DNA from: CAZVED01 sp964626205
Lineage (GTDB): Bacteria; Patescibacteriota; Patescibacteriia; SG8-24
Direction: 5' to 3'
Assembly: GCA_964626205.1 (NCBI GenBank)
Contig: CAZVED010000003.1
Span: 1 to 64,000 of the forward strand
DNA length: 64,000 nucleotides
The notes under the pieces were generated by a model. That model was given only the letters and a program-made list of their open reading frames with translations. It had not been told where the DNA came from and searched no databases. Position numbers and translations under genes: made by a program. Below are positions 39,538 through 47,890 of the stretch, in pieces (positions within the stretch are counted from its first letter, which is position 1; each line of letters starts with the position of its first letter).

Positions 39538-39572
39538 TTTTATGGCGGGAGTATGGCGTGGGTGCGCCAGCA

Positions 39573-41507
39573 CTACTCCCGCAATCCGAACCCTCGTGGG
39601 AAGAGCACTGCGCTTCCATCGCTCGTCTGCCCCCCAAGGGTCATCGGTAACTGCTCCGTCGATCGTGGCCAGGGAAGCGGTAGTGTGCCCGTAAAAGGCG
39701 CGATGCCGAACAACATGTCCGCGACACCCTGTCCTTCGCTGCCCGGAAGCCACGCGGCAATAGCAGCGTCCCAGCGTGAGATGTCGTCCGTCACGATGAG
39801 TGGCCTCCCGCCGACAATGACCACCACCACCGTTCTGCTTGTTTCGCGCAGGTTGGCGATTGCGGCAATATCAGTATCCGAAAGACGCGGTTGAGCATTG
39901 TCGCCCGCACCTTCCGCGTACGGTTTTTCACCGACGATAGCGATGCCGACATCGGCGAGGGTACCGTCTGGAAAGTTGCCTAGGAGATCGTAGTCGATGT
40001 TCGTCTCGCTGCTGACTGATGCGCGGATGCCGGCAAGGATGGATGTCGCTTCGGGGAGCCAGTTACCGTCGATGCCCTGCCATTCGACCGTCCAGCCGCC
40101 GGTCTGCATACCGACGTTGTCCGCGGCGCTGCCGGCGATGCGGATGTGCTGCGTTTCGGGCGATAGCGGCAGCACCTGCGTCGCATTCTTCAACAGGACG
40201 AGTGATTGCTGGACGGCTTCTCGCGCGAGCTCGCGGTGTTCTGGTGACCCGATGATCGAAAGGTCTAGCGGTGGCGTCGCTGGTTCATCAAAGAGACCCA
40301 TGGCGAACTTTGCCCTGAGAATACGACGCACGGCGTCGTCGATGCGCGCCTCAGTGACATCGCCGTTTGCCACGGCTCTCTGCATGTCGGAAACGAACGA
40401 CTTGTAGTCGTAGGGAAGCATGACCATATCGACGCCGGCAGTAATGCCGAGCACGGTCGCTTCGTAGCGTCCGACGGCGTTTTCGTGGACGCCATACCAG
40501 TCGGAAACGACGAACCCTGTGAACCCCAACTCGTCCTTGAGCACGTCGGTGAGGAGATAGCTGTTTCGTGCGATGTCCTCATTGCTCCAAGAAGCGAGTC
40601 CGGCCATCACGCTCAGCGCGCCGGCATCGAGAGCTGCACGAAACGGAGGAAGATAGATGTCGCGCATTGCGGCCGCATCGTCGCTTGGAATGACGCCTTG
40701 GTCTATCTTGAAATCGGCATTTCGTGACGTTCCCCAAGTCATACTGCCGAGTCCGACGAAATGTTTCGGCGTTGCAAGCACGGCGATGTCGGGGCCGGCA
40801 GCGCCCGTCGCGTGCTGCAATCCGCGAACGTACGCAGCGGCCAACGGTCCGACGCGCGCGGGGTCATCGGAAAACGCTTCGTAGACGCGCCCCCAGCGGA
40901 TGTCTTTGGGAAGATCGAGCGTGGGGGAGTAGTGCCAGCGGATACCTATCGCAGAGGATTCCAGGGCGGTGGTGCGAGCCACGCGTTCCGTTAGCGCAGG
41001 GTCATTTGCGGCGCCGAGGCCAATGAAGTGCGGGAACAGCGTGGCGCTAGGTACGTTGCCGTTGCCATGGTTGGCATCCGCGCCATAGAGCAAGGGAATG
41101 CTGAGACGCGTCGCCTGCGCTGCATCTGTAAATTGCGCGACCATGTCGAGCCAGCCTTCCGGTGCGTTGTCTTTCGGTTTTCCTCCCGCGCCGCTGAGCA
41201 CGCCACCGATGCCATATGTCGAAACGTCATTCGAATCTGAGAGGCTGTTCTTTTCCACGAGCGCCATTTGCCCAATTTTCTCGTCCAAGGTCATATAGCT
41301 CAGCAGATTCTCCAACCGCTCGTCATTCGGTAATGTGGAATCACGATACGCTGCGTCTGCTGGCGGAGGCGGCGTAAAGGATGCGGGAGGGGTGTTGCCA
41401 AGATACCTCGCAACAAAAATAGCTCCGGCAAGCGATGTTACAACAATGAAGAGCAGGAGCATGATGAATCCGCCCTTTTTTCGGTTGATGTTGGTGGGGT
41501 GGTGCAT
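39573..41507 (-). CDS. glycoside hydrolase family 3 enzyme, membrane-anchored, 644 aa
   Basis: An N-terminal membrane helix (MLLLFIVVTSLAGAIFVARY, ~16-35) exports the enzyme. The GH3 TIM-barrel follows with MTLDEKIGQMALVEK, GADANHGNGN, ATPKHFVGLG (KHF motif) and the nucleophile Asp in FVVSDWYGVHE. The C-terminal alpha/beta sandwich (~420-600) has LVLLKNATQVLPLSP and GRPLIV. Members are beta-glucosidases and relatives releasing sugars from glucans; the layout is closer to beta-glucosidase than to NagZ. It would scavenge host or environmental sugars. TAAACT ends 6 nt before the ATG. Confidence 0.92.
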   Translation of the reverse strand: MHHPTNINRKKGGFIMLLLFIVVTSLAGAIFVARYLGNTPPASFTPPPPADAAYRDSTLPNDERLENLLSYMTLDEKIGQMALVEKNSLSDSNDVSTYGIGGVLSGAGGKPKDNAPEGWLDMVAQFTDAAQATRLSIPLLYGADANHGNGNVPSATLFPHFIGLGAANDPALTERVARTTALESSAIGIRWHYSPTLDLPKDIRWGRVYEAFSDDPARVGPLAAAYVRGLQHATGAAGPDIAVLATPKHFVGLGSMTWGTSRNADFKIDQGVIPSDDAAAMRDIYLPPFRAALDAGALSVMAGLASWSNEDIARNSYLLTDVLKDELGFTGFVVSDWYGVHENAVGRYEATVLGITAGVDMVMLPYDYKSFVSDMQRAVANGDVTEARIDDAVRRILRAKFAMGLFDEPATPPLDLSIIGSPEHRELAREAVQQSLVLLKNATQVLPLSPETQHIRIAGSAADNVGMQTGGWTVEWQGIDGNWLPEATSILAGIRASVSSETNIDYDLLGNFPDGTLADVGIAIVGEKPYAEGAGDNAQPRLSDTDIAAIANLRETSRTVVVVIVGGRPLIVTDDISRWDAAIAAWLPGSEGQGVADMLFGIAPFTGTLPLPWPRSTEQLPMTLGGQTSDGSAVLFPRGFGLRE

Positions 41508-41591
41508 TGGCTGAGTTTAGCACGTATGGCGGGAGAAGGGTGCTTACTCAGCGGAATCGCGCGACGGCGACAACTTTGCTATCCTATGCCA

Positions 41592-42203
41592 ATGGAGTTC
41601 TTGTGCGAGAAATGCAGTAAGAAGTTCATGGTCCAGGAAGTGGCCCTGAAGAAATATCCTGGGTGGACACCCAAGAAGTGTTTTGCATGCAAAAAGGGCG
41701 GACACAACGCACATTCGCGTGAAGAGAACCTTACGCTTGCGCAGGTGCTTGAGAAGTACACCGGTGGGCCGATGGAAGGCGTGTTTACCGATGGTTCCTG
41801 CATGCCGAATCCCGGCCCTGGAGGGTGGGGTGCGGTCTACGTGAAAGACAATGTCGTTGTTGCAGAAAAGCATGGTAACGAGAAACAGACGACGAACAAT
41901 CGGATGGAGCTCACCGCGCTCATCGCGGCAGCAGCCTTGGTTCCGGTGGGCACGCCGACCATCGTCTATTCCGACAGCCAACTTTGCGTGAATACGATAA
42001 CGACGTGGGCGGCCAATTGGAAGGCGAAGGGATGGAAGAAGAAGGGCGGAGAAATAAAGAATCTCGATCTCGTGCAAGAAGTGTTCGAACTCTACGAGCG
42101 CCGCACCGACCTGGCGCTTGAATGGATTCCTGCGCATTCGGGAAACCGATGGAATGAATACGCGGATTCCCTTGCCTGCGCTTGGAACAGGGATGAGGTA
42201 TAA
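41592..42203 (+). CDS. ribonuclease H1 with N-terminal zinc ribbon, 203 aa
   Basis: The C-terminal domain is a type 1 RNase H that cuts RNA in RNA-DNA hybrids. It has FTDGSCMPNPGPGGWGAV (Asp), NNRMELTALIAA (Glu), VYSDSQLCV (Asp) and IPAHSGNRWNEYADSLA (His, Asp), so the catalytic set is complete. The first ~45 residues carry CEKC and CFAC, a zinc-ribbon of the kind found in small CPR proteins. That fusion is not standard for RnhA. TATCCT ends 6 nt before this ATG; an ATG 6 nt upstream overlaps the spacing and is less likely. Confidence 0.9.
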   Translation: MEFLCEKCSKKFMVQEVALKKYPGWTPKKCFACKKGGHNAHSREENLTLAQVLEKYTGGPMEGVFTDGSCMPNPGPGGWGAVYVKDNVVVAEKHGNEKQTTNNRMELTALIAAAALVPVGTPTIVYSDSQLCVNTITTWAANWKAKGWKKKGGEIKNLDLVQEVFELYERRTDLALEWIPAHSGNRWNEYADSLACAWNRDEV

Positions 42204-42226
42204 CGTTCGGGTTAACGACTAATCGT

Positions 42227-42835
42227 ATGCGTAAAATCATCACCACAACCTTCGTAAGTCTCGATGGCGTCATGCAAGCCCCTGGTGGCCCCGAGGAGGA
42301 TGCATCCGGCGGCTTCAAGTACGGTGGCTGGCTCGCGAATCACTGGGAAGACCCGGACAACACGATGGGTGGCTTCATGAAGCTGCCGTTCGAGTTACTG
42401 CTCGGTAGGGTAACGTACGACATCTTTGCGTCATATTGGCCGACTGCGGAAGTCGATCAGGACGTCGCGGTTCCGTTCAATGCGAACAAGAAGTACGTGG
42501 TATCGCACAAGTCTTTCGTGCCTGGTTGGCAGAACACCCAATGCATCAGCGGTGATGTGGTCGCGGAAATCAGGCGGCTCAAGGAGATGGATGCGCCGGA
42601 CCTGTGGGTGCATGGGAGCGGTAACTTGATCCAGACCCTGCTCAAGAACGAGCTTGTCGATCGGATGCATATCTGGACGTTCCCGGTGACGATTGGGGAA
42701 GGAAAGCGGTTGTTCGCCGAAGGGACGATGCCGCGCTCGTGGAAGATGGTCGGCTCGAAGATCTCGAAGGGCGGGGTGATCATCGGGACATACGAACCGG
42801 CGGGCGAACTTACGACGGGAACGATCGGGGAATAA
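42227..42835 (+). CDS. RibD C-terminal/dihydrofolate-reductase-like protein, 202 aa
   Basis: A stand-alone RibD_C (DHFR-fold) reductase. The start ITTTFVSLDGVMQAPGGPEE, the core LLLGRVTYDIFASYWP and HGSGNLIQTLLKNELVDRMH, and the end FPVTIGEGKRLFAEG are typical of the YyaP/YwjB group. It lacks the deaminase half of true RibD, so it is probably an NAD(P)H reductase of unknown substrate. The next gene starts 1 nt after its stop, so they are an operon. Confidence 0.88.
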   Translation: MRKIITTTFVSLDGVMQAPGGPEEDASGGFKYGGWLANHWEDPDNTMGGFMKLPFELLLGRVTYDIFASYWPTAEVDQDVAVPFNANKKYVVSHKSFVPGWQNTQCISGDVVAEIRRLKEMDAPDLWVHGSGNLIQTLLKNELVDRMHIWTFPVTIGEGKRLFAEGTMPRSWKMVGSKISKGGVIIGTYEPAGELTTGTIGE

Positions 42836-42836
42836 C

Positions 42837-43190
42837 ATGAAAACCAACACTCGCATCTATAAGATGAGCGTCGCGAGCGTCTATCCGTTGTATATCGCCA
42901 AGGTGGAGAAGAAAGGGCGGACGAAAGCCGAGGTCGACGAGGTCATTCGCTGGCTGACAGGCTATACGCAAAAGGGGCTCGAAGCGCAGCTGAAAAAGGG
43001 AACGGACTTCGAGACGTTCTTTGCCAAAGCTCCTCGCCTGAATCCGGCGCGCAAGCTGATTACGGGCACGATTTGCGGTGTCCGCATCGAAGAGATCAAG
43101 GAAACGACCATGCGGGAGATTCGCTACTTGGACAAGCTTGTCGATGAGTTGGCCAAAGGCAGGCCGATGGAGAAGATTCTACGGACGTAA
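42837..43190 (+). CDS. DUF2200 family protein, 117 aa
   Basis: Closely fits DUF2200: RIYKMSVASVYPLYIAKVE, KGRTKAEVDEVIRWLTGY, a FETFFAKAPRLNPARKLITG block, CGVRIEEI and the end IRYLDKLVDELAKGRPMEK. The function is unknown; the family is common in bacteria with small soluble proteins. It sits in a run of small domain proteins from 42.2 to 45.1 kb that look collected from other bacteria. Confidence 0.9.
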   Translation: MKTNTRIYKMSVASVYPLYIAKVEKKGRTKAEVDEVIRWLTGYTQKGLEAQLKKGTDFETFFAKAPRLNPARKLITGTICGVRIEEIKETTMREIRYLDKLVDELAKGRPMEKILRT

Positions 43191-43194
43191 CGAC

Positions 43195-44208
43195 ATGGCG
43201 CCACGCTTCATCAACCGCTATCGTCATCTTTTTCCTTCCGTCCTGTTGGGCGGCGGGTTCTTCATCGATATCTTCACGTTCCGCACGCTTCAGCCGGAGA
43301 CGACGTTCGCCATTCTCGGCGCGTACGCGTTCGCTGCGGCCGTCGGCGTCGGTCTCGGTGAATCCGGTGCGGGTCCGCTGCGCAAGGTCGTGCCGCTCAT
43401 GGTGCAGTTCACGTTCGGTGCGCTGCTGAGTGCGGCTTTCCTCTTCTATTGGTTCGGTGGTTCTGTCGCCGCAAGCTGGCCGGTGATGCTCGCCACCGTC
43501 GGGCTCATGGCCTTCAACGAACGATTCCGTCACCTGTTCCTGCGCCCCGCAGTGCAGTTTGGTGTCTTCGTATTTACGTTCTTCTCGTACTGCACGTTGC
43601 TGTTTCCGTACCTGTTGCGCTCGGTGAGTGCCGTGGTGTTCGTGCTCGGCGGTACGGTCGCGACCGTCGGCTCGCTCGTGGTCGCCGAGGTCATGGCGCG
43701 GACGGATGCGACGCGGCGACCATTGCTGCAATTGTTCCGGAAGATCGCCGTGGGGACGTATGCTGCGTTCCTCGCCCTGTACTTCCTGAATGTCATTCCG
43801 CCAATCCCACTTTCCATCCGTGACGCCGGAATCTATAACGACGTGACGGTAACTGGCGGAGAGTACGTCTTGGAGGGAGCGACGGAGAATGTCGTGCAGA
43901 AGCTCTGGCCTGGACAGACGGTGTATCTCTCCGATGATACCGACGGCCGTATCTACGCCTACACGGCGATTTTCGCACCGACAGACCTTGCTACGACGAT
44001 CGTCCATCGCTGGCAGCGGTATGACGAAGACGCCGGACGCTGGGTGAACGCAGGGATGGGTTCCTCGTATGTCACGCGCGGTGGACGCGCGGAGGGGTAC
44101 CGTGGATACTCGTATCGCACCATCCGCGACGCCGGACGATGGCGGGTACTCATCGAGACCGTACGTGGTCAGGAGTTGGGGCGACTGTGGTTCACTGTAG
44201 TGAGGTAG
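43195..44208 (+). CDS. membrane protein with C-terminal DUF2914 domain, 337 aa
   Basis: Seven or so membrane helices (residues ~10-220) are followed by an extracytoplasmic DUF2914 domain. That domain has a VVQKLWPGQTVYLS strand, IVHRWQRYDEDAGRW, then GYRGYSYRTIRDAGRWRVLI and ETVRGQELGRLWFTV. The function is not known. It starts 4 nt after the DUF2200 stop, so the three genes from 42227 are probably one transcript. The ATG at 43195 is preferred over an in-frame start at 43078, which would overlap DUF2200. Confidence 0.82.
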   Translation: MAPRFINRYRHLFPSVLLGGGFFIDIFTFRTLQPETTFAILGAYAFAAAVGVGLGESGAGPLRKVVPLMVQFTFGALLSAAFLFYWFGGSVAASWPVMLATVGLMAFNERFRHLFLRPAVQFGVFVFTFFSYCTLLFPYLLRSVSAVVFVLGGTVATVGSLVVAEVMARTDATRRPLLQLFRKIAVGTYAAFLALYFLNVIPPIPLSIRDAGIYNDVTVTGGEYVLEGATENVVQKLWPGQTVYLSDDTDGRIYAYTAIFAPTDLATTIVHRWQRYDEDAGRWVNAGMGSSYVTRGGRAEGYRGYSYRTIRDAGRWRVLIETVRGQELGRLWFTVVR

Positions 44209-44294
44209 CATCCGATATGCGGAGGACGGGCATTTTTGTCTGACGAGCAAGGGTGGTGGTACGCTGGTGAGGAGTAGAATCAGGAACGTTTTCT

Positions 44295-44711
44295 ATGCTG
44301 AAAAAAAAGAAAGTAATGGAAGCGAAAGTGCCGGCGGACCTCCGCAAGGCGCTTTCGGCGAGCGCCAAGACGAAGGCTTTGTGGGACGACCTTACGCCGA
44401 TCGCGCGGAGAGACTTCATCGGCTGGATCGAATCGGCCAAGCAGCCCGAGACGCGCAAGCGCCGCGTCGAAAGCATCGGCAGCAGGCTCGCTTCGGGTAA
44501 GCGACGTATTTGTTGCTATGCGATCGTGCCGATGAAGCTGTACCGGGCGCTCGATGCCAATCGGAAGGCGAAGGCGACATGGAAGAGTCTTACGCCGGAC
44601 GGACGCAGGGACTTCATTGCGTGGATTGACGCGGCAGAAGGGCCGGAAGAGAACGGACGACGGATCGAAAAAACCTGCACAGCGCTTGCGGCGGGAAGGA
44701 CACGCCTATGA
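44295..44711 (+). CDS. tandem OmdA (YdeI/OmpD-associated) domain protein, 138 aa
   Basis: Two copies of the OmdA-type helix bundle. Copy 1 (~12-75) has VPADLRKALSASAKTKALWD, LTPIARRDFIGWIESAKQPE, RVESIGSRLASGKRR. Copy 2 (~78-137) has VPMKLYRALDANRKAKATWK, LTPDGRRDFIAWIDAAEGPE, RIEKTCTALAAGRTR. Such domains occur at the end of YdeI-like proteins linked to bacteriocin resistance; here they stand alone. Its last base overlaps the next start (ATGA). Confidence 0.8.
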   Translation: MLKKKKVMEAKVPADLRKALSASAKTKALWDDLTPIARRDFIGWIESAKQPETRKRRVESIGSRLASGKRRICCYAIVPMKLYRALDANRKAKATWKSLTPDGRRDFIAWIDAAEGPEENGRRIEKTCTALAAGRTRL

Positions 44712-45052
44712 TGAAAGCCTACGCTTCGTTCGCGCTTTGGAAGAAAGACCAGCCAGCAAAGCATCAAAAGCTCATCGGTGCACTGCAAAAGCTGATCAAG
44801 AAAGCGGCACCAGGTCTCACGACGATGGTGAAGTGGGGTCAGGGGTGTTATGTGGACGGCACGAAGCCGAGGATCTATCTCCATGGGGCAGTCGACCATG
44901 TGCAGATGGGTTTTTACAACGGCGCGTCATTGAAGGACCCAGAGAAGCTGTTGGAGGGAAAGGGGCAGTACGTCCGGCATGTCAAAGTGCGCGCTACCAA
45001 GGATATCGATGTAGCGGCGTTCACTGCCCTCATCGCGCAGGTCAGGAAATAA
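44708..45052 (+). CDS. DUF1801 family protein (YdhG/YjbR-like fold), 114 aa
   Basis: Fits the DUF1801/CyaY-like family: LKKLIKKAAPGLTTMVKWGQ, a beta-hairpin ending IYLHGAVDHVQMGFYNGASL, and QYVRHVKVRATKDIDVAAF. The biological role is unclear, and the family is often found next to OmdA proteins, as here. It is translationally coupled to the upstream gene through ATGA. Confidence 0.85.
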   Translation: MMKAYASFALWKKDQPAKHQKLIGALQKLIKKAAPGLTTMVKWGQGCYVDGTKPRIYLHGAVDHVQMGFYNGASLKDPEKLLEGKGQYVRHVKVRATKDIDVAAFTALIAQVRK

Positions 45053-45064
45053 TACGGAAGCCCA

Positions 45065-45093
45065 TTGACAGTTCCGTGTCGCCACGATATCGT
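45065..45093 (+). promoter_or_regulatory. promoter of the secreted 101-aa gene
   Basis: TTGACA at 45065-45070, 17-nt spacer, TATCGT at 45088-45093. Confidence 0.65.
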
Positions 45094-45116
45094 TTCGCAC
45101 ACACAAGGAGGTTCGC

Positions 45117-45422
45117 ATGAAGCGAATCGTAATGGCATTGGCGACGATGGTTCTTTTGGTCACCGGTACCCGGACGGCAGCAGCAGATGCCGTCGTCGAA
45201 GTGCGTCAGCTTCGGGTGACCGCGCGGATCTTCAACAACACCGACTACCGGCTCGTCTGCAGCGGAAAGGTCTATGGCGTCGCGGCGTCTGGACACACGC
45301 TGTGGAGCCGCATGGACAACGTGGTGGTGATGCCCGGACGCGGCGGGTACGTCTACGTGTACACGAACCCGAACAACCCGTTCACGGACGGGTGGTCAGA
45401 CATCTCCTGTCAGACCTTCTAG
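45117..45422 (+). CDS. small secreted protein, 101 aa
   Basis: A clear signal peptide (KRIVMALATMVLLVTGTRTAA, cleavage near residue 24) precedes a ~77-residue beta-rich domain. Two Cys (in VCSGK and SCQTF) could form one disulphide. AAGGAGG lies 5 nt before the ATG. The family is unknown. It has its own promoter and a strong terminator. Confidence 0.75.
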   Translation: MKRIVMALATMVLLVTGTRTAAADAVVEVRQLRVTARIFNNTDYRLVCSGKVYGVAASGHTLWSRMDNVVVMPGRGGYVYVYTNPNNPFTDGWSDISCQTF

Positions 45423-45425
45423 GAT

Positions 45426-45457
45426 GAACGCCGGCCTTTGCGCCGGCGTTCTTTTTT
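45426..45457 (+). terminator. intrinsic terminator
   Basis: A 10-bp stem GAACGCCGGC/GCCGGCGTTC, followed by six T. Confidence 0.93.
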
Positions 45458-45577
45458 CGATAGTGAGCCTATCCGGTAAGAAAACCCTTCCCTAGCCGTT
45501 CTCTACAGTGGTAGTATCAACGCGTCGTGGCACTACTGAGCTTAACTTACCGTTCAACCTCTTTGTAACGCACATCT

Positions 45578-46897
45578 ATGAAGAAACCATCACTCATCCT
45601 CTCGGCCGCTCTAGTCCTCGGAATGCTTCCGAGCATGGTCGGCGCACAAGGTCCGGACATCGCGCCGGGCAAGCTCATCAAAGGTAAATCGTCGTCCGCG
45701 GTCTATTACGTCGATGCCGATCTGAATCGTTATGTCTTCGCGAATCCACGCGTGTTCTTCAGCTGGTATGAGGGGTTTGAGGACGTCGTCGAGGTCGAGG
45801 ATGAGGACCTGAGCTCTTTCTCGCTTGGTGGCAACGTGCCGTATAAGGCCGGAAAGCGTCTCGTTAAGCTGCAGACCGACCCGAAGGTCTATGCGGTCGA
45901 TGATGGAGGTGTCCTGCGCTGGGTCAAGAACGAACGTGTCGCCAAGGCGTTGTATGGTGAAAACTGGAACGCCTTCGTGGACGATCTCTCCGATGCCTTT
46001 TTCGCCAACTACACGGTCGGTGAGGATATCGAGAACGAGCAGGACTTCGATGCCATGAAGCAGGCGCTCGTGAAGAGCGTCATGCAGACGCTCGGTAAAG
46101 AGCGCGCCAAGCGCTTCGGCGGCGATACGGCGCATGGCGGCTGGGGAAACCGGAAGGTCGCGCTTTGCAAGGGTTTCGACGACCGCCACCACACCATCTA
46201 CGTCGCGCAGCCGGCAGTCCAGGCACATCTGGCGAAGGGTGCGACGCTCGGTGAGTGCAATGGCGGTGCGGAGGACGATGACGATACGGACGATGCGAGC
46301 GACGACACGACGGCCCCAACACTCCGTGACATCACCGTGAGTGATATCACCGCCGATGGCGCGACCGTCAGCTTCCGCACGAACGAGCCGACGACCGCGA
46401 AGGTGTATTACTCCACCGTGAGCCCGGTCAATCTGACGACGGCGACGAGCAAGGTGGTGGCGGTTTCCGATGACAGCCACGATATCGAGCTTACCGGTCT
46501 CCTGGCGGACACCAGGTATTACGTCGTGATTGTCGCCAAGGATGCGGCTGGTAACGCAACGACGGCCTCGGAGACATCATTCTCCACCGCGGAGGCCGAT
46601 ATCACGGATCCCGTCGTGAGCGATATCACGATCGATGAGATCTCCGAAGAGGAGGCGACGGTGGCGTTCCACACGAACGAGCCGACGACCGCGAAGGTGC
46701 ACTACTCCACCGCAAGCCCGGTCAATCTGGCGACGGCGGGCGTGGAAATCGTCGCTGTCGCCGATGATCAGCATGAGGTGATGCTCTCGGACCTGCATGC
46801 GGAAACGACGTACTATGTCGTGATCGTGGTCGAGGATGCGGCCGGCAACGAGACGACTGTCGCAGAGAGGACGTTTGCGACGGATTCCGCTTCGTAA
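45578..46897 (+). CDS. secreted protein with a beta domain and two fibronectin type III domains, 439 aa
   Basis: Signal peptide (cleavage after VGAQ, ~24). The first ~190 residues hold the Patescibacteria-type repeats KLIKGKSSSAVYYVDADLNR, YVFANPRVFFSWYEGFEDVV, RLVKLQTDPKVYAVDDGGVL and LRWVKNERVAKALYG, which look like a bladed beta fold. An acidic linker (EDDDDTDDASDD) leads to two FN3 repeats (~235-335 and ~340-437). Each has TNEPTTAKVxYST and a YYVVIV..DAAGN strand. FN3 pairs suggest binding to polysaccharide or another cell surface. Confidence 0.85.
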   Translation: MKKPSLILSAALVLGMLPSMVGAQGPDIAPGKLIKGKSSSAVYYVDADLNRYVFANPRVFFSWYEGFEDVVEVEDEDLSSFSLGGNVPYKAGKRLVKLQTDPKVYAVDDGGVLRWVKNERVAKALYGENWNAFVDDLSDAFFANYTVGEDIENEQDFDAMKQALVKSVMQTLGKERAKRFGGDTAHGGWGNRKVALCKGFDDRHHTIYVAQPAVQAHLAKGATLGECNGGAEDDDDTDDASDDTTAPTLRDITVSDITADGATVSFRTNEPTTAKVYYSTVSPVNLTTATSKVVAVSDDSHDIELTGLLADTRYYVVIVAKDAAGNATTASETSFSTAEADITDPVVSDITIDEISEEEATVAFHTNEPTTAKVHYSTASPVNLATAGVEIVAVADDQHEVMLSDLHAETTYYVVIVVEDAAGNETTVAERTFATDSAS

Positions 46898-46910
46898 AGT
46901 TGAACAAAGG

Positions 46911-46938
46911 AAATCCGGGCCTTTTGGCCCGGATTTTG
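46911..46938 (+). terminator. intrinsic terminator
   Basis: AATCCGGGCC pairs with GGCCCGGATT around TTTT, followed by TTGG. TATACT of tspO begins 4 nt later. Confidence 0.85.
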
Positions 46939-46953
46939 GTATACTGCAGGCAT

Positions 46954-47352
46954 ATGAATATGAGCATGTCATGGTACTCGCAACTTCTCAAGCCGTCGTG
47001 GGCACCACCGTCGTGGCTCTTCGGGCCCGTGTGGACGGTGTTGTATGCCGGTATCGCGGTCAGTTTCGGAGCGGTATTCGTACAGGCCGCGAAAGGAAAA
47101 ATACCAGCCATTGTTGCTCTTCCTTTTGTGCTCAACTTGGCGTTCAATGCCGCGTTCACACCGTTGCAGTTCGGCTTGCGGAGCAACGTGCTTGCGGCAG
47201 CCGATATTTTGCTCGTTCTTGGAACGCTCGTGTGGGCGATGCTTGCCGTGCGTCCGCATATCGGTTGGGTGTTCTGGGCACAGGTGCCATATCTGCTTTG
47301 GGTCTCGTTCGCGACCGTACTGCAGCTCACGATTACCTGGATGAATCGGTAG
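46954..47352 (+). CDS. tspO: TspO/MBR family membrane protein
   Basis: A 132-residue tryptophan-rich sensory protein with five membrane helices. The N-terminal WYSQLLKPSWAPPSWLFGPVW matches the TspO signature and the middle LNLAFNAAFTPLQFGLRS is typical. TspO proteins bind tetrapyrroles and are stress-linked. TATACT ends 8 nt before the ATG, so a leaderless mRNA is likely; a second ATG lies 6 nt further on. It is monocistronic between two terminators. Confidence 0.92.
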   Translation: MNMSMSWYSQLLKPSWAPPSWLFGPVWTVLYAGIAVSFGAVFVQAAKGKIPAIVALPFVLNLAFNAAFTPLQFGLRSNVLAAADILLVLGTLVWAMLAVRPHIGWVFWAQVPYLLWVSFATVLQLTITWMNR

Positions 47353-47379
47353 TCATGGTTAGGGCGGCTGAGTGATTGG

Positions 47380-47406
47380 CATCCGGGCCAAAAAGCCCGG
47401 ATGTTG
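47380..47406 (+). terminator. intrinsic terminator
   Basis: CATCCGGGC pairs with GCCCGGATG around CAAAAA. The TTG tail is weak and runs into the next promoter. Confidence 0.7.
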
Positions 47407-47421
47407 CTATACTGATGGCAT

Positions 47422-47886
47422 ATGCAAAAATTTCTTCTTTGGCTCATGCTCGGCGCCTTCGTTCTTGTCGGTGGATTCTATGCTCTGAATGCGTACATTT
47501 ATAACGAAAAGCAAGGCGACGGAACGGATGTCTCCGTGCCTACTGCGCCGACCGGTCTCACGGGCGGCGGGTGGACATGGGTCCGCACCGAGCTCGCGGA
47601 CGGAGACGTTACGGAGGCTCCCGCAGGCGGACAGTTCGTGCTCTCGCTCGATGAAGACGGTCGCGTTGCCAGCGCGACGGACTGCAACTCCATGGCGGGT
47701 TCGTATGTCATGGATGGCGACATGCTCACCTTTGGACCGTTCGCGATGACGAAGATGTATTGCGAGGGCTCCATGGAAGGCGTGTATGCGGAACAGCTTT
47801 CGCGGACAGCATCGTATGCCGTGGAAGAAGGCAACCTCAGCCTGCTCCTCGCGGATGGAGCGGGGGTCATGACATTCACACGATAA
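47422..47886 (+). CDS. META/HslJ-like lipidless secreted protein, 154 aa
   Basis: A signal-anchor helix (~4-22) exports a META domain of ~105 residues, with GGGWTWVRTEL, FVLSLDEDGRVASATDCNSM, and MLTFGPFAMTKMYCEG. This fold is shared with the HslJ heat-shock protein and with autotransporter-linked META proteins; its role is unclear, and the two Cys could pair. No lipobox is present. TATACT ends 8 nt before the ATG. The next gene starts 4 nt after the stop, so they form an operon with the holin-like and MscS genes. Confidence 0.85.
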   Translation: MQKFLLWLMLGAFVLVGGFYALNAYIYNEKQGDGTDVSVPTAPTGLTGGGWTWVRTELADGDVTEAPAGGQFVLSLDEDGRVASATDCNSMAGSYVMDGDMLTFGPFAMTKMYCEGSMEGVYAEQLSRTASYAVEEGNLSLLLADGAGVMTFTR

Positions 47887-47890
47887 AACT

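Noticed and set aside
43078..43194. N-terminal extension of the DUF2914 protein
   Set aside because: It would overlap the DUF2200 gene out of frame and has no ribosome site.
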